From Canibacter zhoujuaniae (GTDB lineage Bacteria; Actinomycetota; Actinomycetes; Actinomycetales; Microbacteriaceae): a DNA stretch of 64,000 bases. Positions within the stretch are counted from its first letter, which is position 1; every line of letters begins with the position of its first letter. Location of the stretch: NCBI RefSeq assembly GCF_011752015.1, contig NZ_JAAIKA010000001.1, positions 682,001 to 746,000 on the forward strand. Direction: 5' to 3'. The notes below the pieces were generated by a model, which was given only the letters and a program-made list of their open reading frames with translations, was not told the origin of the DNA and made no database searches. Positions 19,640 through 30,548 of this stretch are shown here, piece by piece. The position numbers and the translations under genes are program-made.

Positions 19640-20299
19640 CTAGCTGCCCGGCACATCAAGATGTTTGCTTAATTCTTCAAGCAATACACGCAGTTGTGGC
19701 TCAATATAACGCACAACAGTTAAGCGAATCTGCGCCTGTAACTCCATTAGTGCAAAACACACTGCGGTGCCGGCTGCCTGTGATATCTGATCCGCCAGGT
19801 CAATCTCATAGCGCAGCCGTTCTTTTTCTTCCCGCGTCAGTGGCGGTTGTGGCAGCACCGGAGCCGCCGTCGCATTTGCCATATCTTCCAGCGTAAACAG
19901 AAAAGGCGCAGATGCGTCATCAGGCTCCGGATCAAGATCCATGCCGTCCAGCTCCGGGCCGAGACCTGTGCGCGGATCGAAACGACCGGCCTGCCACTGC
20001 TCCGCTGCTGTAAGTTCTGCGTGCAGCAGCGGAAGTTTTGCAGCGGTAACCTCAGCCACACGCTTATCTATCAGACGGTGAACGCGCGCAACCAGAGCGT
20101 GTTTCACCTGATGCGGCACATCATCCGGAAACCCGGCCGCAGCAACTATCGGAGAACCGTAACAGAGACGACACAGCCGCTGCCGAACCCGAGCACGGGA
20201 CGGTTCCCAGCGCTGCGCCCACAGCGTCCATTCCGTTACTGCTTTTTTAATCTCAACTGCGCAATCCCAGTCTGCAGCATCATAAAAAAACTCAGTCAT
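19640..20299 (-). CDS. hypothetical protein of unknown function
   Basis: I do not recognise this protein of about 219 residues. It has no signal peptide or membrane segment. The N-terminal half is basic and Trp/Arg-rich with a CRLCYG motif, the middle (residues about 105-150) is acidic and Pro-rich, and the C-terminal half is a predicted long amphipathic helix pair rich in Leu, Glu and Gln. Two in-frame ATGs exist, at 20317 and 20299. CGGAG lies seven bases before the second, which overlaps the previous gene by 8 bases, so 20299 is preferred. The coupling to two membrane protein genes upstream suggests a shared function. Confidence 0.7.
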   Translation of the reverse strand: MTEFFYDAADWDCAVEIKKAVTEWTLWAQRWEPSRARVRQRLCRLCYGSPIVAAAGFPDDVPHQVKHALVARVHRLIDKRVAEVTAAKLPLLHAELTAAEQWQAGRFDPRTGLGPELDGMDLDPEPDDASAPFLFTLEDMANATAAPVLPQPPLTREEKERLRYEIDLADQISQAAGTAVCFALMELQAQIRLTVVRYIEPQLRVLLEELSKHLDVPGS

Positions 20300-20825
20300 G
20301 GGGCCGCTCCGTGTCAAAGATCTCCTCTAATTCACGTTCGATAACCTCACGATTCTCCCAAGGCCACCTGGGAGTGTGACGCTTCGTAAAAATAAACCTA
20401 AACAGCACGAACCAGGCGATTACCTGTGAAACACTGAGAGATAAAGCAAGCGTGATGCCGAAAATCCAGGGTGTGTACCGGTTAATAAAAAGCCAGAGAT
20501 GCAGCACCAAAATTGCGGGCAGCAGTATGTGCAGCACAGGAAAAGCGCGATCCGCCCGCAATAGTTTGAGACTCTGCAACCAAGCACTGTAAGCCATTAT
20601 CGCTGCCGCAAGCGGCACTACTACCAGCAGCAGCCATCCGGGCGCAGGGGCGGTTACCGGTTCAAGATCTAAACCGAGCGCAATTAGCCCCCAGGAGGCA
20701 ACCGTTAGAGACACCGTACCCGCTGTCGCAAATACGATTAAACCCAACACATACGCGCGAGTAGGCCGCCGCACCAAACTCGCAACGGGCGCTAGAGGCG
20801 ATGAGCGCTCCATTGAGTTTGACAC
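20292..20825 (-). CDS. hypothetical four-helix membrane protein
   Basis: This 177-residue protein has four predicted membrane segments (approximately residues 25-48, 60-80, 95-112, 118-145), a short polar N-terminus and an Arg/Glu-rich cytoplasmic tail (RHTPRWPWENREVIEREL). No family is recognised. It lies 24 bases downstream of the 369-residue gene and overlaps the 219-residue gene, so the three form one transcription unit. Membership in a known transporter or stress family cannot be supported from the sequence. Confidence 0.72.
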   Translation of the reverse strand: MSNSMERSSPLAPVASLVRRPTRAYVLGLIVFATAGTVSLTVASWGLIALGLDLEPVTAPAPGWLLLVVVPLAAAIMAYSAWLQSLKLLRADRAFPVLHILLPAILVLHLWLFINRYTPWIFGITLALSLSVSQVIAWFVLFRFIFTKRHTPRWPWENREVIERELEEIFDTERPHD

Positions 20826-20849
20826 GACGGCCTCCCTAACTAAAACCGC

Positions 20850-21959
20850 TTATTTTGCAGTGAGCGCTTCACACTTGGCTTCATATTCTGCAACCGCAGC
20901 AGCGTTCTTTGCTTTAATGCGACGGCCGCGACCGCCGATCCAAGCGCCAAACCACACCGCTACCTCACGCGCAACAACACCGGCTGCGAGCACTCTGACG
21001 AGAGTGCCCACTTCAAGAGCGCCAAGCACCGCAGTTCTGTCAAGGCTGACGAGTGCGCGCAGTGAAACATCGATACCGTGCAGGTTGTGTGAAACTACGA
21101 ACCCGAGCGTTGCTCCCACCCAGGCTAAAACACCGACGAGGAACCCACCGAGCACATACGCCCACCAGCCCGAACGACCAAACACAAGCACAAGCAGCAC
21201 CATGCCGAGGAAGAATCCACCGACCGCACCAAAGAAACCGGGCGACAGCAGTGTTGGAATCAGATTGCTCTCACTCAAAAGCGCTTCAGGGCGGAAATAG
21301 CGCAGCTCGAATAGTGCAATCACTCCCGCATACACGGCCGCAAATATCACCGTTGCAAGAAGCGAGATAAGCACACCGGCGGCGCGATTTCCCTTAATAA
21401 CTGGCGGCTCTGGTTCTTCACGGTAAAAGTTAGCCATTGGGTGATCAGCGGGGATCATCACTGCCCCGTCAGGCGTGGTGCTTGTGGCAGACGCACCGTT
21501 TACGCCTGCTCCTGCTGCGGCCATGCCGTCTGCCTGCAGCGCTGCCACCTCGGCCTCAGTGTACGGGCGAGTCTGGAATGCCGCGTAGTCAGTGCCGTCA
21601 TCGGCTTGTGCAGCAGTCATCGAGCCGCTGTCCGCAGCAGCGGAAGGCAGCTCCACGGGTGCGATGTCTGTCTCTGCACTGGCTGCTTCTCCCCCGCTCT
21701 GCGCTGCAGCCTGCATTGCAGCAGCCTGTTCTGCTTCTTCCGCAGGCACGTTCACAACACCATCGACTGCGTCCTGTCCTGCAAGATCATCACCCGACTG
21801 TGTAGGGGCGCTAGCTGTAGCGCCCTCGGATGTTGCCTGATTTGCTCCTGCAACCTGTTCTGAATTTGCACGCGCAATCGCTTCGGCAACTTCATCAGGT
21901 GTTGGTGCTGTTTCATCAATAGGTGCACCCGGCAGCTGCGGATCACGATTCTCTGTCAT
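20850..21959 (-). CDS. hypothetical membrane protein with long acidic Ala-rich N-terminus
   Basis: This 369-residue protein has a first half (about 185 residues) that is disordered, rich in Ala, Glu, Asp, Gln and Ser, and without hydrophobic segments. Four membrane segments follow between about 195 and 345, with a Gly/Val-rich third segment, and a short basic tail (GRGRRIKAKN). The architecture suggests a cytoplasmic low-complexity region attached to a small membrane domain; no family is recognised. The ATG at 21959 has GAGAGG seven bases upstream. It is the first gene of a three-gene operon placed between rpoC and a peptide transporter operon. Confidence 0.72.
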   Translation of the reverse strand: MTENRDPQLPGAPIDETAPTPDEVAEAIARANSEQVAGANQATSEGATASAPTQSGDDLAGQDAVDGVVNVPAEEAEQAAAMQAAAQSGGEAASAETDIAPVELPSAAADSGSMTAAQADDGTDYAAFQTRPYTEAEVAALQADGMAAAGAGVNGASATSTTPDGAVMIPADHPMANFYREEPEPPVIKGNRAAGVLISLLATVIFAAVYAGVIALFELRYFRPEALLSESNLIPTLLSPGFFGAVGGFFLGMVLLVLVFGRSGWWAYVLGGFLVGVLAWVGATLGFVVSHNLHGIDVSLRALVSLDRTAVLGALEVGTLVRVLAAGVVAREVAVWFGAWIGGRGRRIKAKNAAAVAEYEAKCEALTAK

Positions 21960-22101
21960 TGCTTCGCCTCTCGTTTGACAGTAATTAAGCCAAAGCTACC
22001 AAGTAGTTACCTGGTTTGGCGGATAATTTTCCCGATTTGACAAATTTCGCCTCTAATTCATCAGATTTACACAGCGGCGCAAGCCCACGTTTTAACGAGA
22101 A

Positions 22102-22132
22102 AGCGCCCACCCGACTGTGTCGAGTGGGCGCT
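22102..22132 (-). terminator. rpoBC operon terminator
   Basis: A 9-bp stem (AGCGCCCAC / GTGGGCGCT) and an inner CGAC/GTCG stem form one long hairpin 24 bases past the rpoC stop. On the minus strand it is followed by a T-rich TTTCTCGTT. Confidence 0.85.
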
Positions 22133-22155
22133 CATGCTCGTTATCTAGCTAGCGA

Positions 22156-25100
22156 TTAGTCTAGCTCTCCAAGGTTAATCTCTTCTGCCTGATAGGTGTC
22201 GAAATCAACAAACGAGAGATCGCTTTCATCGAAAATGCCTTCACCAGCGAATAAGCGGTTCGGGTAGTTTTCCTGACGCGCTGCTTCGGTTGGCTCAACC
22301 TTAACCTGACGGTAGGTATCCAAACCGGTGCCGGCTGGAATGAGCTTACCGATGATGACGTTCTCTTTGAGGCCGATGAGCGGATCCTTGCTGCCCTCAG
22401 TTGCTGCTTGAGTAAGCACTCGAGTGGTCTCCTGGAAGGAGGCCGCAGAGAGCCAAGACTCAGTTGCAAGAGACGCCTTAGTGATACCCATAACCTCTGG
22501 ACGCGCGGTGGCAGGCTTCTTGCCCTCCATCAGCGCCTCACGGTTAATGCGCTGGTAGCGTGCACGGTCTACTAACTCACCCGGCAGCAGTTCGGTTTCA
22601 CCGTGGTCAACCACAGTAACCTTCCGCAGCATCTGGCGCACGATAACCTCAATGTGCTTGTCGTGGATCGGCACACCCTGTGAGCGGTAAACACCCTGCA
22701 CACCACCAACGAGGTACTTCTGCACAGCTCGCTCACCAGGAACGTGCTTGCCGTTCTCGGTAGCGCCAACCTGGAGCACATCTTTCGGGTCGAGCGTGCC
22801 CTGAATAAACGGCTGCCCGAGCTCAACGTGATCGCCGTCTGCAACCAGCAGCGTCGCACGCTTCAGAACTGGGTAGATCTTCTCTTCTGAGCCGTCATCC
22901 GGGGTGAGCACCAGACGGCGCTGCTTTTCGGTGTCCTCGATAGTGATGCGACCGGACGCTTCCGCGATCGGTGACGCACCCTTTGGAGTACGTGCTTCAA
23001 AGAGCTCCTGCACGCGTGGCAGACCCTGAGTAATATCGTCAGCTGACGCAGAACCACCAGTGTGGAAGGTACGCATTGTGAGCTGTGTACCAGGCTCACC
23101 AATCGACTGCGCAGCGATAATACCCACAGCCTCACCGATATCAACACGCTGTCCGGTTGCCAGTGAGCGGCCGTAGCAGCTTGCACAAACACCGACAGCA
23201 GACTCACAGGTGAGCACTGAGCGCACCTTAATCTCAACGATGCCCGCGTCAATCATCTTATTGATAGCGATGTCACCAACATCGGTGCCGGCGGCAATCA
23301 CAACGTTGCCATCAGCATCTACTGCGTCGGTAGCGAGTGTGCGCGCGTAGACCGAGCTTTCTACATCTTCGTGCAACACAAGCTCACCGGCTTCGTTCGC
23401 AGTTGCGATCGGGAAGTCCAGGCCGCGTTTGGTGCCACAGTCAGCTTCGCGAATGATGACATCCTGCGAAACGTCAACCAGACGACGGGTTAGATAACCC
23501 GAGTCTGCTGTGCGCAGCGCGGTGTCAGCAAGACCCTTACGCGCACCGTGAGTTGCAATAAAGTACTCGGCCACTGACAGGCCCTCGCGGTATGAGGAGA
23601 CGATCGGGCGTGGAATAATTTCACCCTTCGGATCGCTCACCAGACCACGCATACCCGCAATGTTGCGGATCTGCAGCCAGTTACCACGGGCACCTGAAGA
23701 AACCATCCGGAAGATTGTGTTGTCTTCTGGGAAAGCCTCGCGCATCGCCTGCGCAACCTCATCGGTGGCTTCAGTCCAGATCTCAACGAGCTCGCGGTGG
23801 CGCTCAGCTTCGGTGATCATACCGCGGTCAAACTTCTTCTGCACGGCAGCTGCTTCAGCTTCATGCTTTGAAAGAATTTCAGCCTTGTTGCTTGGGGTCA
23901 CGATGTCGCTCAACGCAACGGTTACCCCCGAGCGGCTCGCCCAGTAGAAGCCAGCATCCTTGATTGCGTCAAGAGTTGCCGCAACATCAACCTTTGCGTA
24001 GCGCTCTGCGAGGTCGTTCACCAGGTTTGACAGAGTGCCCTTATCTGCAACCTTATCGAAGTAAGGGTAATCAGCAGGCAGCGCCTCATTAAAGAGTGCG
24101 CGGCCGAGGGTGGTGTCAACAAGGGTGAGACCCTCAGCAACCTCGCCCTTCGCGTTGGTGTAATCCGCAATACGGATCTTTGCCATCGCGCCGAGATCCA
24201 GAGTGCCCTGATCAAACGCGAGAATCGCTTCAGCGATTGATCCGAAAGCACGCCCTTCGCCTGTTGCACCAGCTTTAACGGTTGTAAGGTGGTGCAGGCC
24301 GATAATCATATCCTGCGCAGGCAGGGTAACTGGGCGACCGTCAGACGGCTTCAGAATGTTGTTAGAAGCCAGCATGAGCATACGCGCCTCTGCCTGCGCC
24401 TCAACAGAGAGCGGCAGGTGCACAGCCATCTGGTCACCGTCGAAGTCGGCGTTAAATGCGGCACACACGAGCGGGTGCAGCTGGATCGCCTTACCCTCAA
24501 CAAGCTGCGGCTCAAACGCCTGAATACCCAAGCGGTGCAGAGTCGGAGCACGGTTCAAAAGAACTGGACGCTCACGGATTACGTACTCCAGCACTTCCCA
24601 AACTTCAGCGTGCGCACGCTCCACCATACGTTTTGCAGCGCGCACGTTCTGTGCTAGAGAGAGCTCCATCAGACGCTTAATAACAAACGGCTTAAAGAGC
24701 TCAAGCGCCATCTGCTTTGGCAGACCACACTGATGCAGTTTCAGCTGCGGACCGACAACAATAACAGAACGGCCAGAGTAGTCAACACGCTTACCGAGCA
24801 GGTTCTGACGGAAACGACCCTGCTTACCCTTGAGCATGTCGCTCAGAGACTTCAAAGCACGGTTTCCAGTGCCGGTTACCGCACGACCGCGACGACCGTT
24901 GTCAAAGAGCGCGTCAACAGCTTCCTGGAGCATGCGCTTTTCGTTGTTTACGATCATCTCTGGCGCACCCAGGTCGAGCAGGCGGCGCAGGCGGTTGTTA
25001 CGGTTGATAACGCGGCGGTAGAGATCGTTCAGGTCGCTGGTTGCGAAACGGCCACCATCAAGCTGCACCATCGGGCGTAGCTCCGGCGGCAGCACAGGAA

Positions 25101-26049
25101 CTACGTCAAGCACCATTGCAGCTGGGCTGGCACCAGTCTGCAAGAAGCTATTCACAACGCGCAGGCGCTTAATAGCGCGGATCTTCTTCTGACCCTTACC
25201 CTCAGCAATCTGCTGGTGCAGGTCTTCGCTCTCGGCTTTCAGGTCGATAGCTTGCAGGCGACGCTTAATCGCCTCAGCACCCATGTAGGCCTCGAAGTAG
25301 TCACCAAAGCGATCCTGCATTTCGTTGAAGATCTCATCTTCACCCTTGAGGTCGCCCTCTTTCAGATTGCGGAACTCGTCCCAAGCTGTGGTGATGCGCT
25401 CAATTTCTTGGTTGGCGGCGCGGCGGATCTTAGCGATCTCTTTCTCAGCCTCGTTCTTCGCCTTATCTTTTTCGCTCGCCTTTGCACCCTTAGCTTCAAG
25501 AGCTTCAAGGGTTTCCTCGAGCGCCTGCTGACGTTTAGCAACAGCCAGATCGCGGTCGTCCTCAAGCTGCTTGAGTTCAAGACGCAGTTCTGCCTCGAGC
25601 TCAGCTAGATCTTCGTGACGGGCTTTCTCGTCAACATGAATAACCATGTAGGCGGCAAAGTAAATTACTTTTTCAAGATCCTTTGGCGCCAAATCGAGCA
25701 GGTATCCAAGACGTGATGGCACACCTTTGAAGTACCAAATGTGGGTAACGGGTGCGGCCAATTCAATGTGGCCCATCCGTTCGCGACGCACATTGGCTTT
25801 GTTTACTTCAACGCCACAACGCTCACAGACAACACCCTTATCGCGCACACGCTTGTATCGACCACAGGCGCATTCGTAGTCGCGGGTTGGGCCGAAGATC
25901 TGCTCACCGAACAGACCGTCGCGCTCTGGCTTGAGAGTGCGGTAGTTGATGGTCTCTGGCTTTTTAACCTCACCATATGACCAGTTGCGGATATCGTCGG
26001 CGGTTGCCAGACGAATCTGCAGCTCGCTAAAACTTGTTCCTTCGAGCAC
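22156..26049 (-). CDS. rpoC: DNA-directed RNA polymerase subunit beta'
   Basis: The 1297-residue largest subunit of RNA polymerase has zinc-site cysteines at 60, 62, 75 and 78. The catalytic magnesium loop [10 protein letters not shown] sits near residue 535, the second zinc site (CGTKRG...[13 protein letters not shown]) is in the later third, and the [16 protein letters not shown] trigger-loop region is intact. The length and the absence of the large proteobacterial insertions fit actinobacteria. The start is GTG at 26049, with AGAGGAG five bases upstream. It follows rpoB by 55 bases and ends in a strong terminator; rpsL and the ribosomal protein genes often found after rpoC are not here. 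Confidence 0.99.
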   Translation of the reverse strand: MLEGTSFSELQIRLATADDIRNWSYGEVKKPETINYRTLKPERDGLFGEQIFGPTRDYECACGRYKRVRDKGVVCERCGVEVNKANVRRERMGHIELAAPVTHIWYFKGVPSRLGYLLDLAPKDLEKVIYFAAYMVIHVDEKARHEDLAELEAELRLELKQLEDDRDLAVAKRQQALEETLEALEAKGAKASEKDKAKNEAEKEIAKIRRAANQEIERITTAWDEFRNLKEGDLKGEDEIFNEMQDRFGDYFEAYMGAEAIKRRLQAIDLKAESEDLHQQIAEGKGQKKIRAIKRLRVVNSFLQTGASPAAMVLDVVPVLPPELRPMVQLDGGRFATSDLNDLYRRVINRNNRLRRLLDLGAPEMIVNNEKRMLQEAVDALFDNGRRGRAVTGTGNRALKSLSDMLKGKQGRFRQNLLGKRVDYSGRSVIVVGPQLKLHQCGLPKQMALELFKPFVIKRLMELSLAQNVRAAKRMVERAHAEVWEVLEYVIRERPVLLNRAPTLHRLGIQAFEPQLVEGKAIQLHPLVCAAFNADFDGDQMAVHLPLSVEAQAEARMLMLASNNILKPSDGRPVTLPAQDMIIGLHHLTTVKAGATGEGRAFGSIAEAILAFDQGTLDLGAMAKIRIADYTNAKGEVAEGLTLVDTTLGRALFNEALPADYPYFDKVADKGTLSNLVNDLAERYAKVDVAATLDAIKDAGFYWASRSGVTVALSDIVTPSNKAEILSKHEAEAAAVQKKFDRGMITEAERHRELVEIWTEATDEVAQAMREAFPEDNTIFRMVSSGARGNWLQIRNIAGMRGLVSDPKGEIIPRPIVSSYREGLSVAEYFIATHGARKGLADTALRTADSGYLTRRLVDVSQDVIIREADCGTKRGLDFPIATANEAGELVLHEDVESSVYARTLATDAVDADGNVVIAAGTDVGDIAINKMIDAGIVEIKVRSVLTCESAVGVCASCYGRSLATGQRVDIGEAVGIIAAQSIGEPGTQLTMRTFHTGGSASADDITQGLPRVQELFEARTPKGASPIAEASGRITIEDTEKQRRLVLTPDDGSEEKIYPVLKRATLLVADGDHVELGQPFIQGTLDPKDVLQVGATENGKHVPGERAVQKYLVGGVQGVYRSQGVPIHDKHIEVIVRQMLRKVTVVDHGETELLPGELVDRARYQRINREALMEGKKPATARPEVMGITKASLATESWLSAASFQETTRVLTQAATEGSKDPLIGLKENVIIGKLIPAGTGLDTYRQVKVEPTEAARQENYPNRLFAGEGIFDESDLSFVDFDTYQAEEINLGELD

Positions 26050-26104
26050 TTATTCTCCTCTGATGGAAGACTGAAAAATCTTATTTGAGTATGGTTGGCT
26101 GAGC

Positions 26105-29100
26105 TTAGATTTCTTCAGCAGAAGAAGTTTCGAAGCTGCTAGAAAGGTTGATCCCGATCTCTTCAGAAGTGCGTGCTGCCTCATCGGAAGAATCTTTCAG
26201 GACCACTGCGGCGCCGTCAGCACCGAGCACCTCAACATTCAGACCGAGCGACTGCATTTCCTTCATCAGAACGCGGAAGGACTCTGGGATGCCCGGCTCT
26301 GGAATGTTCTCGCCACGCACGATTGCCTCGTAGACCTTCACACGGCCGAGGATGTCATCTGACTTGACGGTCAAAAGCTCCTGCAGCGCGTATGCGGCAC
26401 CGTACGCCTCAAGCGCCCAAACTTCCATCTCACCGAAACGCTGCCCACCGAACTGTGCCTTACCACCGAGCGGCTGCTGCGTAATCATTGAGTAAGGGCC
26501 TGTTGAACGAGCGTGAATCTTGTCGTCTACCAGGTGGTGGAGCTTCAGGATGTACATGTAGCCAACCGAGATTGGGTATGGGAACGGCTCGCCAGAGCGT
26601 CCGTCAAACAGCTGTGTTTTACCGCTTGAATCAATCATGCGGCTGCCGTCACGGTTTGGCAGGGTTGAATCCAACAGCCCCGCGATCTCAGCTTCTGAGG
26701 CACCGTCGAATACAGGCGTAGCAACTTTCGTGCCAGGCGCTGCTTCAAACGCGTCAGCCGGCAGCTGCGCAGCCCACTCTGGGGTGCCCTCGATCTTCCA
26801 GCCCTGCTTCGCGATCCAGCCAAGGTGGGTTTCAAGCACCTGCCCGAAGTTCATTCGACCTGGAATACCCAGTGGGTTCAGGATCACGTCAACCGGGGTG
26901 CCGTCTGCCAAGAATGGCATATCTTCAACAGGGAGAATCTTTGAAATAACACCCTTATTACCGTGACGACCGGCAAGCTTATCGCCCTCAGTGATCTTAC
27001 GCTTCTGCGCGATAAATACGATAACGCGCTGGTTTACACCTGAGCCGAGAGCGTCATCGCCGTCTTCAGACTGCTCAAACACCTTAACGGCGGTAACCGT
27101 ACCCGAAACACCGTGTGGGACACGGAGTGAGGTATCGCGCACCTCGCGACTCTTCTCATTGAAGATGGCGCGCAGCAGACGCTCTTCAGCGCTGAGCTCT
27201 GTCTCACCCTTCGGGGTCACCTTACCAACCAGGATGTCACCCTGACGCACCTCAGCACCGATCCGAATGATGCCTCGCTCGTCGAGATCTTTCAATGCTT
27301 CCTGTGAAGCATTTGGCAGGTCGCGGGTGATTTCTTCCTTACCGAGCTTGGTGTCACGTGCGTCCACATCGTACTCTTCGATGTGGATAGACGACAGGGT
27401 GTCGTCTTTCACCAGGTTTTGGCTCAGAATGATGGCGTCCTCATAGTTGAGACCCTCCCACGGCATAAACGCCACGAGCAGGTTCTTACCGAGTGCCAGT
27501 TCACCGTTTTCAGTCGCTGGGCCGTCAGCGATAACCTCGCCAGCTTCAACGCGGTCACCAACACGCACGATGACGTGGTGGTTGTAGTTGGTGCCCTGGT
27601 TTGAGCGGTCGAACTTGCGCATGTAGTAGGTCTTCGTGCCGCCCTCATCGAGCTGCAGTGTGACCTTGTCAGCAGACACGGCAGAGACAACACCGGCTGC
27701 TTCAGCAGTAACTACGTCACCGGCGTCAATGGCAGCGTAACCCTCCATACCGGTGCCAACGAGTGGGCTCTCGGCGCGTAACAGCGGCACAGCCTGGCGC
27801 TGCATGTTAGCGCCCATGAGCGCACGGTTTGCGTCGTCGTGCTCAAGGAACGGAATCAGTGAGGTCGCAACAGAAACCATCTGACGTGGCGAAACGTCCA
27901 TGTATTCAACGCTCTTTGCATCAACGAGCTGCACCTCAGAACCCTTTGGCCGGGCAAGCACAAAGTCGTCTTCAAAATTGCCCTGTGCGTCAAGCTTCGC
28001 ACCCGCCTGCGCAATCAAGAATTCGTCTTCTTCGTGCGCTGACAGGTAGTCGATCTGATCGGTTACCTGGCCGTTGTTGACACGACGGTACGGGGTCTCG
28101 ATAAAGCCGAATGAGTTAATGCGCGCGAAGGTTGCAAGCGCACCAATCAGACCAATGTTTGGGCCTTCAGGGGTTTCAATCGGGCACATGCGGCCGTAGT
28201 GTGATGGGTGCACATCTCGCACCTCAACACCCGCACGGTCGCGTGACAGACCGCCCGGACCGAGCGCCGAGAGACGACGCTTGTTGGTCAGCCCCGCAAG
28301 CGGGTTGTTCTGATCCATGAACTGTGACAGCTGGCTGGTGCCGAAGAATTCCTTGATCGCCGCCATTACTGGGCGGGTATTGATCAGAGTATTAGGAATA
28401 ATTGCTTCAACATCTTGCGTTGTCATGCGCTCACGCACAACACGCTCCATGCGGCTCAGACCGGTGCGCAGCTGTGCTTGGATGAGCTCACCAACACCAC
28501 GAATGCGGCGGTTGCCGAAGTGGTCGATATCATCCACATCAACGCGCACCTCGATCTTCTTACCATCGCGCGTGCCCGGAATGGTTTCAACACCTGCGTG
28601 CAGCGCCACGAGGTACTGCAGGGTTGCAACGATGTCGTCAGTTGTCAGTGTTGATTCAGAGATAGGCAGCTCAAGACCGAGCTTGCGGTTGATCTTGTAG
28701 CGACCAACTTTTGCAAGGTCGTAGCGTTTTGGAGTCTGGTAGCTGCTTGAGATGAGGGTGCGCGCTGCTTCCATAGCAACCTGCTCACCCGGACGCTGCT
28801 TGCTGTAGAGCTCCTTTTGCGCTTCTTCCTGCGTCTCAACGCTGTCTTTTTCCAGGGTGCTCAGAATTGACTCGTACCCTGCGAAAGCCTTCCGGATCTT
28901 CGCGCTGCTTAAGCCCAGAGCCTTTAGGAATACAGTAGCGCTCTGCTTCCGCTTGCGGTCGATGCGCACAGAAACCTGGTCACGTTTATCAATTTCAAAC
29001 TCCAGCCAAGCACCGCGGCTCGGAATAACACGCGCAGAGAAAACGTCTTTATCGCTGTTTTTCTCTGGGGTGCGCTCAAAGTAAACACCCGGTGAACGCA

Positions 29101-29554
29101 CCAGCTGCGACACAATGACACGTTCAGAACCGTTGATAATGAATGTGCCGCGGTCGGTCATCAGCGGGAAGTCACCAATGAACACGGTTTGAGACTTGGT
29201 CTCACCGGTGCCTTTGTTAAAGAATTCAGCTTTTACGTACAGCGGTGCGGCATAGGTCTTGCCGCGTTCTTTACACTCGTCGATGCTGTGCTTTGGGTCA
29301 CCAAGTGAAGGCTGACGCATAAACAGTTTCATCTGTTTGGTGTTGTCTTCGATTGGTGAAATCTCGTCAAAGACTTCCTCAAGACCGCTTCCCTGATCCT
29401 GATTTTCTTCGTTGCCAACAAGCCACTTAAAGCTCTGAGTCTGCAACGCAAGCAGATCCGGAACTTCGATGGTGTCAGAAATTTTTGCGAATGAAAGCCG
29501 CTTGTGGTCGCGACCGTTCTTCGGCGTGTTGGTTGCAGTGTTTGCAGCAGCCAA
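26105..29554 (-). CDS. rpoB: DNA-directed RNA polymerase subunit beta
   Basis: The 1149-residue RNA polymerase beta subunit starts at TTG 29554, with GGAGG eight bases upstream. The rifampicin-binding region is plainly readable: [20 protein letters not shown] followed by RLSALGPGG. Compared with the near-universal PLS..THKR, it has Ala for Ser522 and Asn for His526 (E. coli numbering; Asn is residue 424 here, codon AAC at 28283-28285). Asp516 and Ser531 are unchanged. The rest, including the [11 protein letters not shown] and GNKGVISKI segments, is conserved. The Asn suggests reduced rifampicin sensitivity. It forms an operon with rpoC. Confidence 0.99.
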   Translation of the reverse strand: MAAANTATNTPKNGRDHKRLSFAKISDTIEVPDLLALQTQSFKWLVGNEENQDQGSGLEEVFDEISPIEDNTKQMKLFMRQPSLGDPKHSIDECKERGKTYAAPLYVKAEFFNKGTGETKSQTVFIGDFPLMTDRGTFIINGSERVIVSQLVRSPGVYFERTPEKNSDKDVFSARVIPSRGAWLEFEIDKRDQVSVRIDRKRKQSATVFLKALGLSSAKIRKAFAGYESILSTLEKDSVETQEEAQKELYSKQRPGEQVAMEAARTLISSSYQTPKRYDLAKVGRYKINRKLGLELPISESTLTTDDIVATLQYLVALHAGVETIPGTRDGKKIEVRVDVDDIDHFGNRRIRGVGELIQAQLRTGLSRMERVVRERMTTQDVEAIIPNTLINTRPVMAAIKEFFGTSQLSQFMDQNNPLAGLTNKRRLSALGPGGLSRDRAGVEVRDVHPSHYGRMCPIETPEGPNIGLIGALATFARINSFGFIETPYRRVNNGQVTDQIDYLSAHEEDEFLIAQAGAKLDAQGNFEDDFVLARPKGSEVQLVDAKSVEYMDVSPRQMVSVATSLIPFLEHDDANRALMGANMQRQAVPLLRAESPLVGTGMEGYAAIDAGDVVTAEAAGVVSAVSADKVTLQLDEGGTKTYYMRKFDRSNQGTNYNHHVIVRVGDRVEAGEVIADGPATENGELALGKNLLVAFMPWEGLNYEDAIILSQNLVKDDTLSSIHIEEYDVDARDTKLGKEEITRDLPNASQEALKDLDERGIIRIGAEVRQGDILVGKVTPKGETELSAEERLLRAIFNEKSREVRDTSLRVPHGVSGTVTAVKVFEQSEDGDDALGSGVNQRVIVFIAQKRKITEGDKLAGRHGNKGVISKILPVEDMPFLADGTPVDVILNPLGIPGRMNFGQVLETHLGWIAKQGWKIEGTPEWAAQLPADAFEAAPGTKVATPVFDGASEAEIAGLLDSTLPNRDGSRMIDSSGKTQLFDGRSGEPFPYPISVGYMYILKLHHLVDDKIHARSTGPYSMITQQPLGGKAQFGGQRFGEMEVWALEAYGAAYALQELLTVKSDDILGRVKVYEAIVRGENIPEPGIPESFRVLMKEMQSLGLNVEVLGADGAAVVLKDSSDEAARTSEEIGINLSSSFETSSAEEI

Positions 29555-29642
29555 GGAACCTACCTCCGTGAGCCTAATCAGGCTAATTTACTGAGTCTTT
29601 TGTGAACTGCTTTGGGTCTTAAGACTCTGTGATGTCTGCGTG

Positions 29643-29671
29643 TAATTACCAACCACTATATGAAGGCACAA
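29643..29671 (-). promoter_or_regulatory. candidate rpoB promoter
   Basis: Read on the minus strand, TTGTGC and TAATTA are spaced by 17 bases, about 90 bases upstream of the rpoB start. A 10-bp palindrome GTCTTAAGAC (29616-29625) lies in the leader. Both are weak matches and there is no experimental support. Confidence 0.4.
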
Positions 29672-29726
29672 CTCACCCAAAGCGCAAATACCCACATTAC
29701 GCTAGAAAGATGGTAAATGCAAATGG

Positions 29727-30458
29727 CTATTTTGCATACTCTTCGATGAAGCGCCCCAGCACTAAGTGGCTCGCGCGCACATCAGCCTCGTTCACGTGCT
29801 CAAGCAGCTCGTCAAGACGCGCCGGATCAAAATATCCGTGATCGACGTAGGCGTGAATACGCTCACTGATTGCCGGCGCATCCATTTCCGGATGAAACTG
29901 TGTCGCATAGACATTGCGCCCAATCCGAAACGCTTGAATCGGGCAGCTCTGACTGGTTGCCAAAACTTCCACATGGTCGGGCACTGAACTCAGCGCTTCC
30001 TTATGCCCCACATACGCATAGAAACTCGGCGGCAGCTCAGCAAACAGGCGGTCACGCAAACCCGCTTCTGTCAGTCTTATCTCTGCTGCCTGAGTTGGTT
30101 CACCGTGAGTTTGATCCACCACCGCACCCTGGTGTCGGCCGAGCGTGCCAACCCCGTAGCAGACACCCAAAAACGGAATATCATCGGCAAGCACACGATC
30201 CAGCAGCCGTTGTAAATCAAGCTCCACTCGCTTCTCTACCGCGCTCTTTTTTTCGTCTGGTTCGCTCACCGTAAACGGCGATCCGGCCAGAATAATGCCG
30301 GAGTAGTCGTGCACGTTCACACTGTCTAGGCTTTGCGCTTCTGCGCGATGCCACACCATTTCGGCGTCAGTAAGACCGGTCAGTTTCTGATACGACCGCA
30401 CCTCAGGAAGAACAACCGCGTCATCATCACGGGTTGTAATTAATAGGAACGGTTTCAT
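29727..30458 (-). CDS. class I glutamine amidotransferase domain protein
   Basis: This 243-residue stand-alone amidotransferase domain of the GATase1 type (GMP-synthase-like) has the nucleophile Cys in FLGVCYGVGTLG near residue 99 and the catalytic His/Glu in QFHPEMD near 191. An AGSPF oxyanion segment is seen near 60. The synthetase partner that would accept ammonia is not nearby; single-domain members of this group are often annotated as glutamine amidotransferases without a known substrate. It lies downstream of a hydrolase gene with a 90-base gap and 170 bases before rpoB on the same strand. Confidence 0.86.
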   Translation of the reverse strand: MKPFLLITTRDDDAVVLPEVRSYQKLTGLTDAEMVWHRAEAQSLDSVNVHDYSGIILAGSPFTVSEPDEKKSAVEKRVELDLQRLLDRVLADDIPFLGVCYGVGTLGRHQGAVVDQTHGEPTQAAEIRLTEAGLRDRLFAELPPSFYAYVGHKEALSSVPDHVEVLATSQSCPIQAFRIGRNVYATQFHPEMDAPAISERIHAYVDHGYFDPARLDELLEHVNEADVRASHLVLGRFIEEYAK

Positions 30459-30548
30459 AACTTCAAACTTTAGGGCGAGATTTTAAAACGAGCAACCATA
30501 TTAAGATTTGTTACAAACTGCTTGCGGATCGCGCGCAACTGTGTCCAT

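Noticed and set aside
22037-22042. Perfect TTGACA on the plus strand
   Set aside because: No -10 element follows at 16 to 18 bases, and no plus-strand gene lies downstream.
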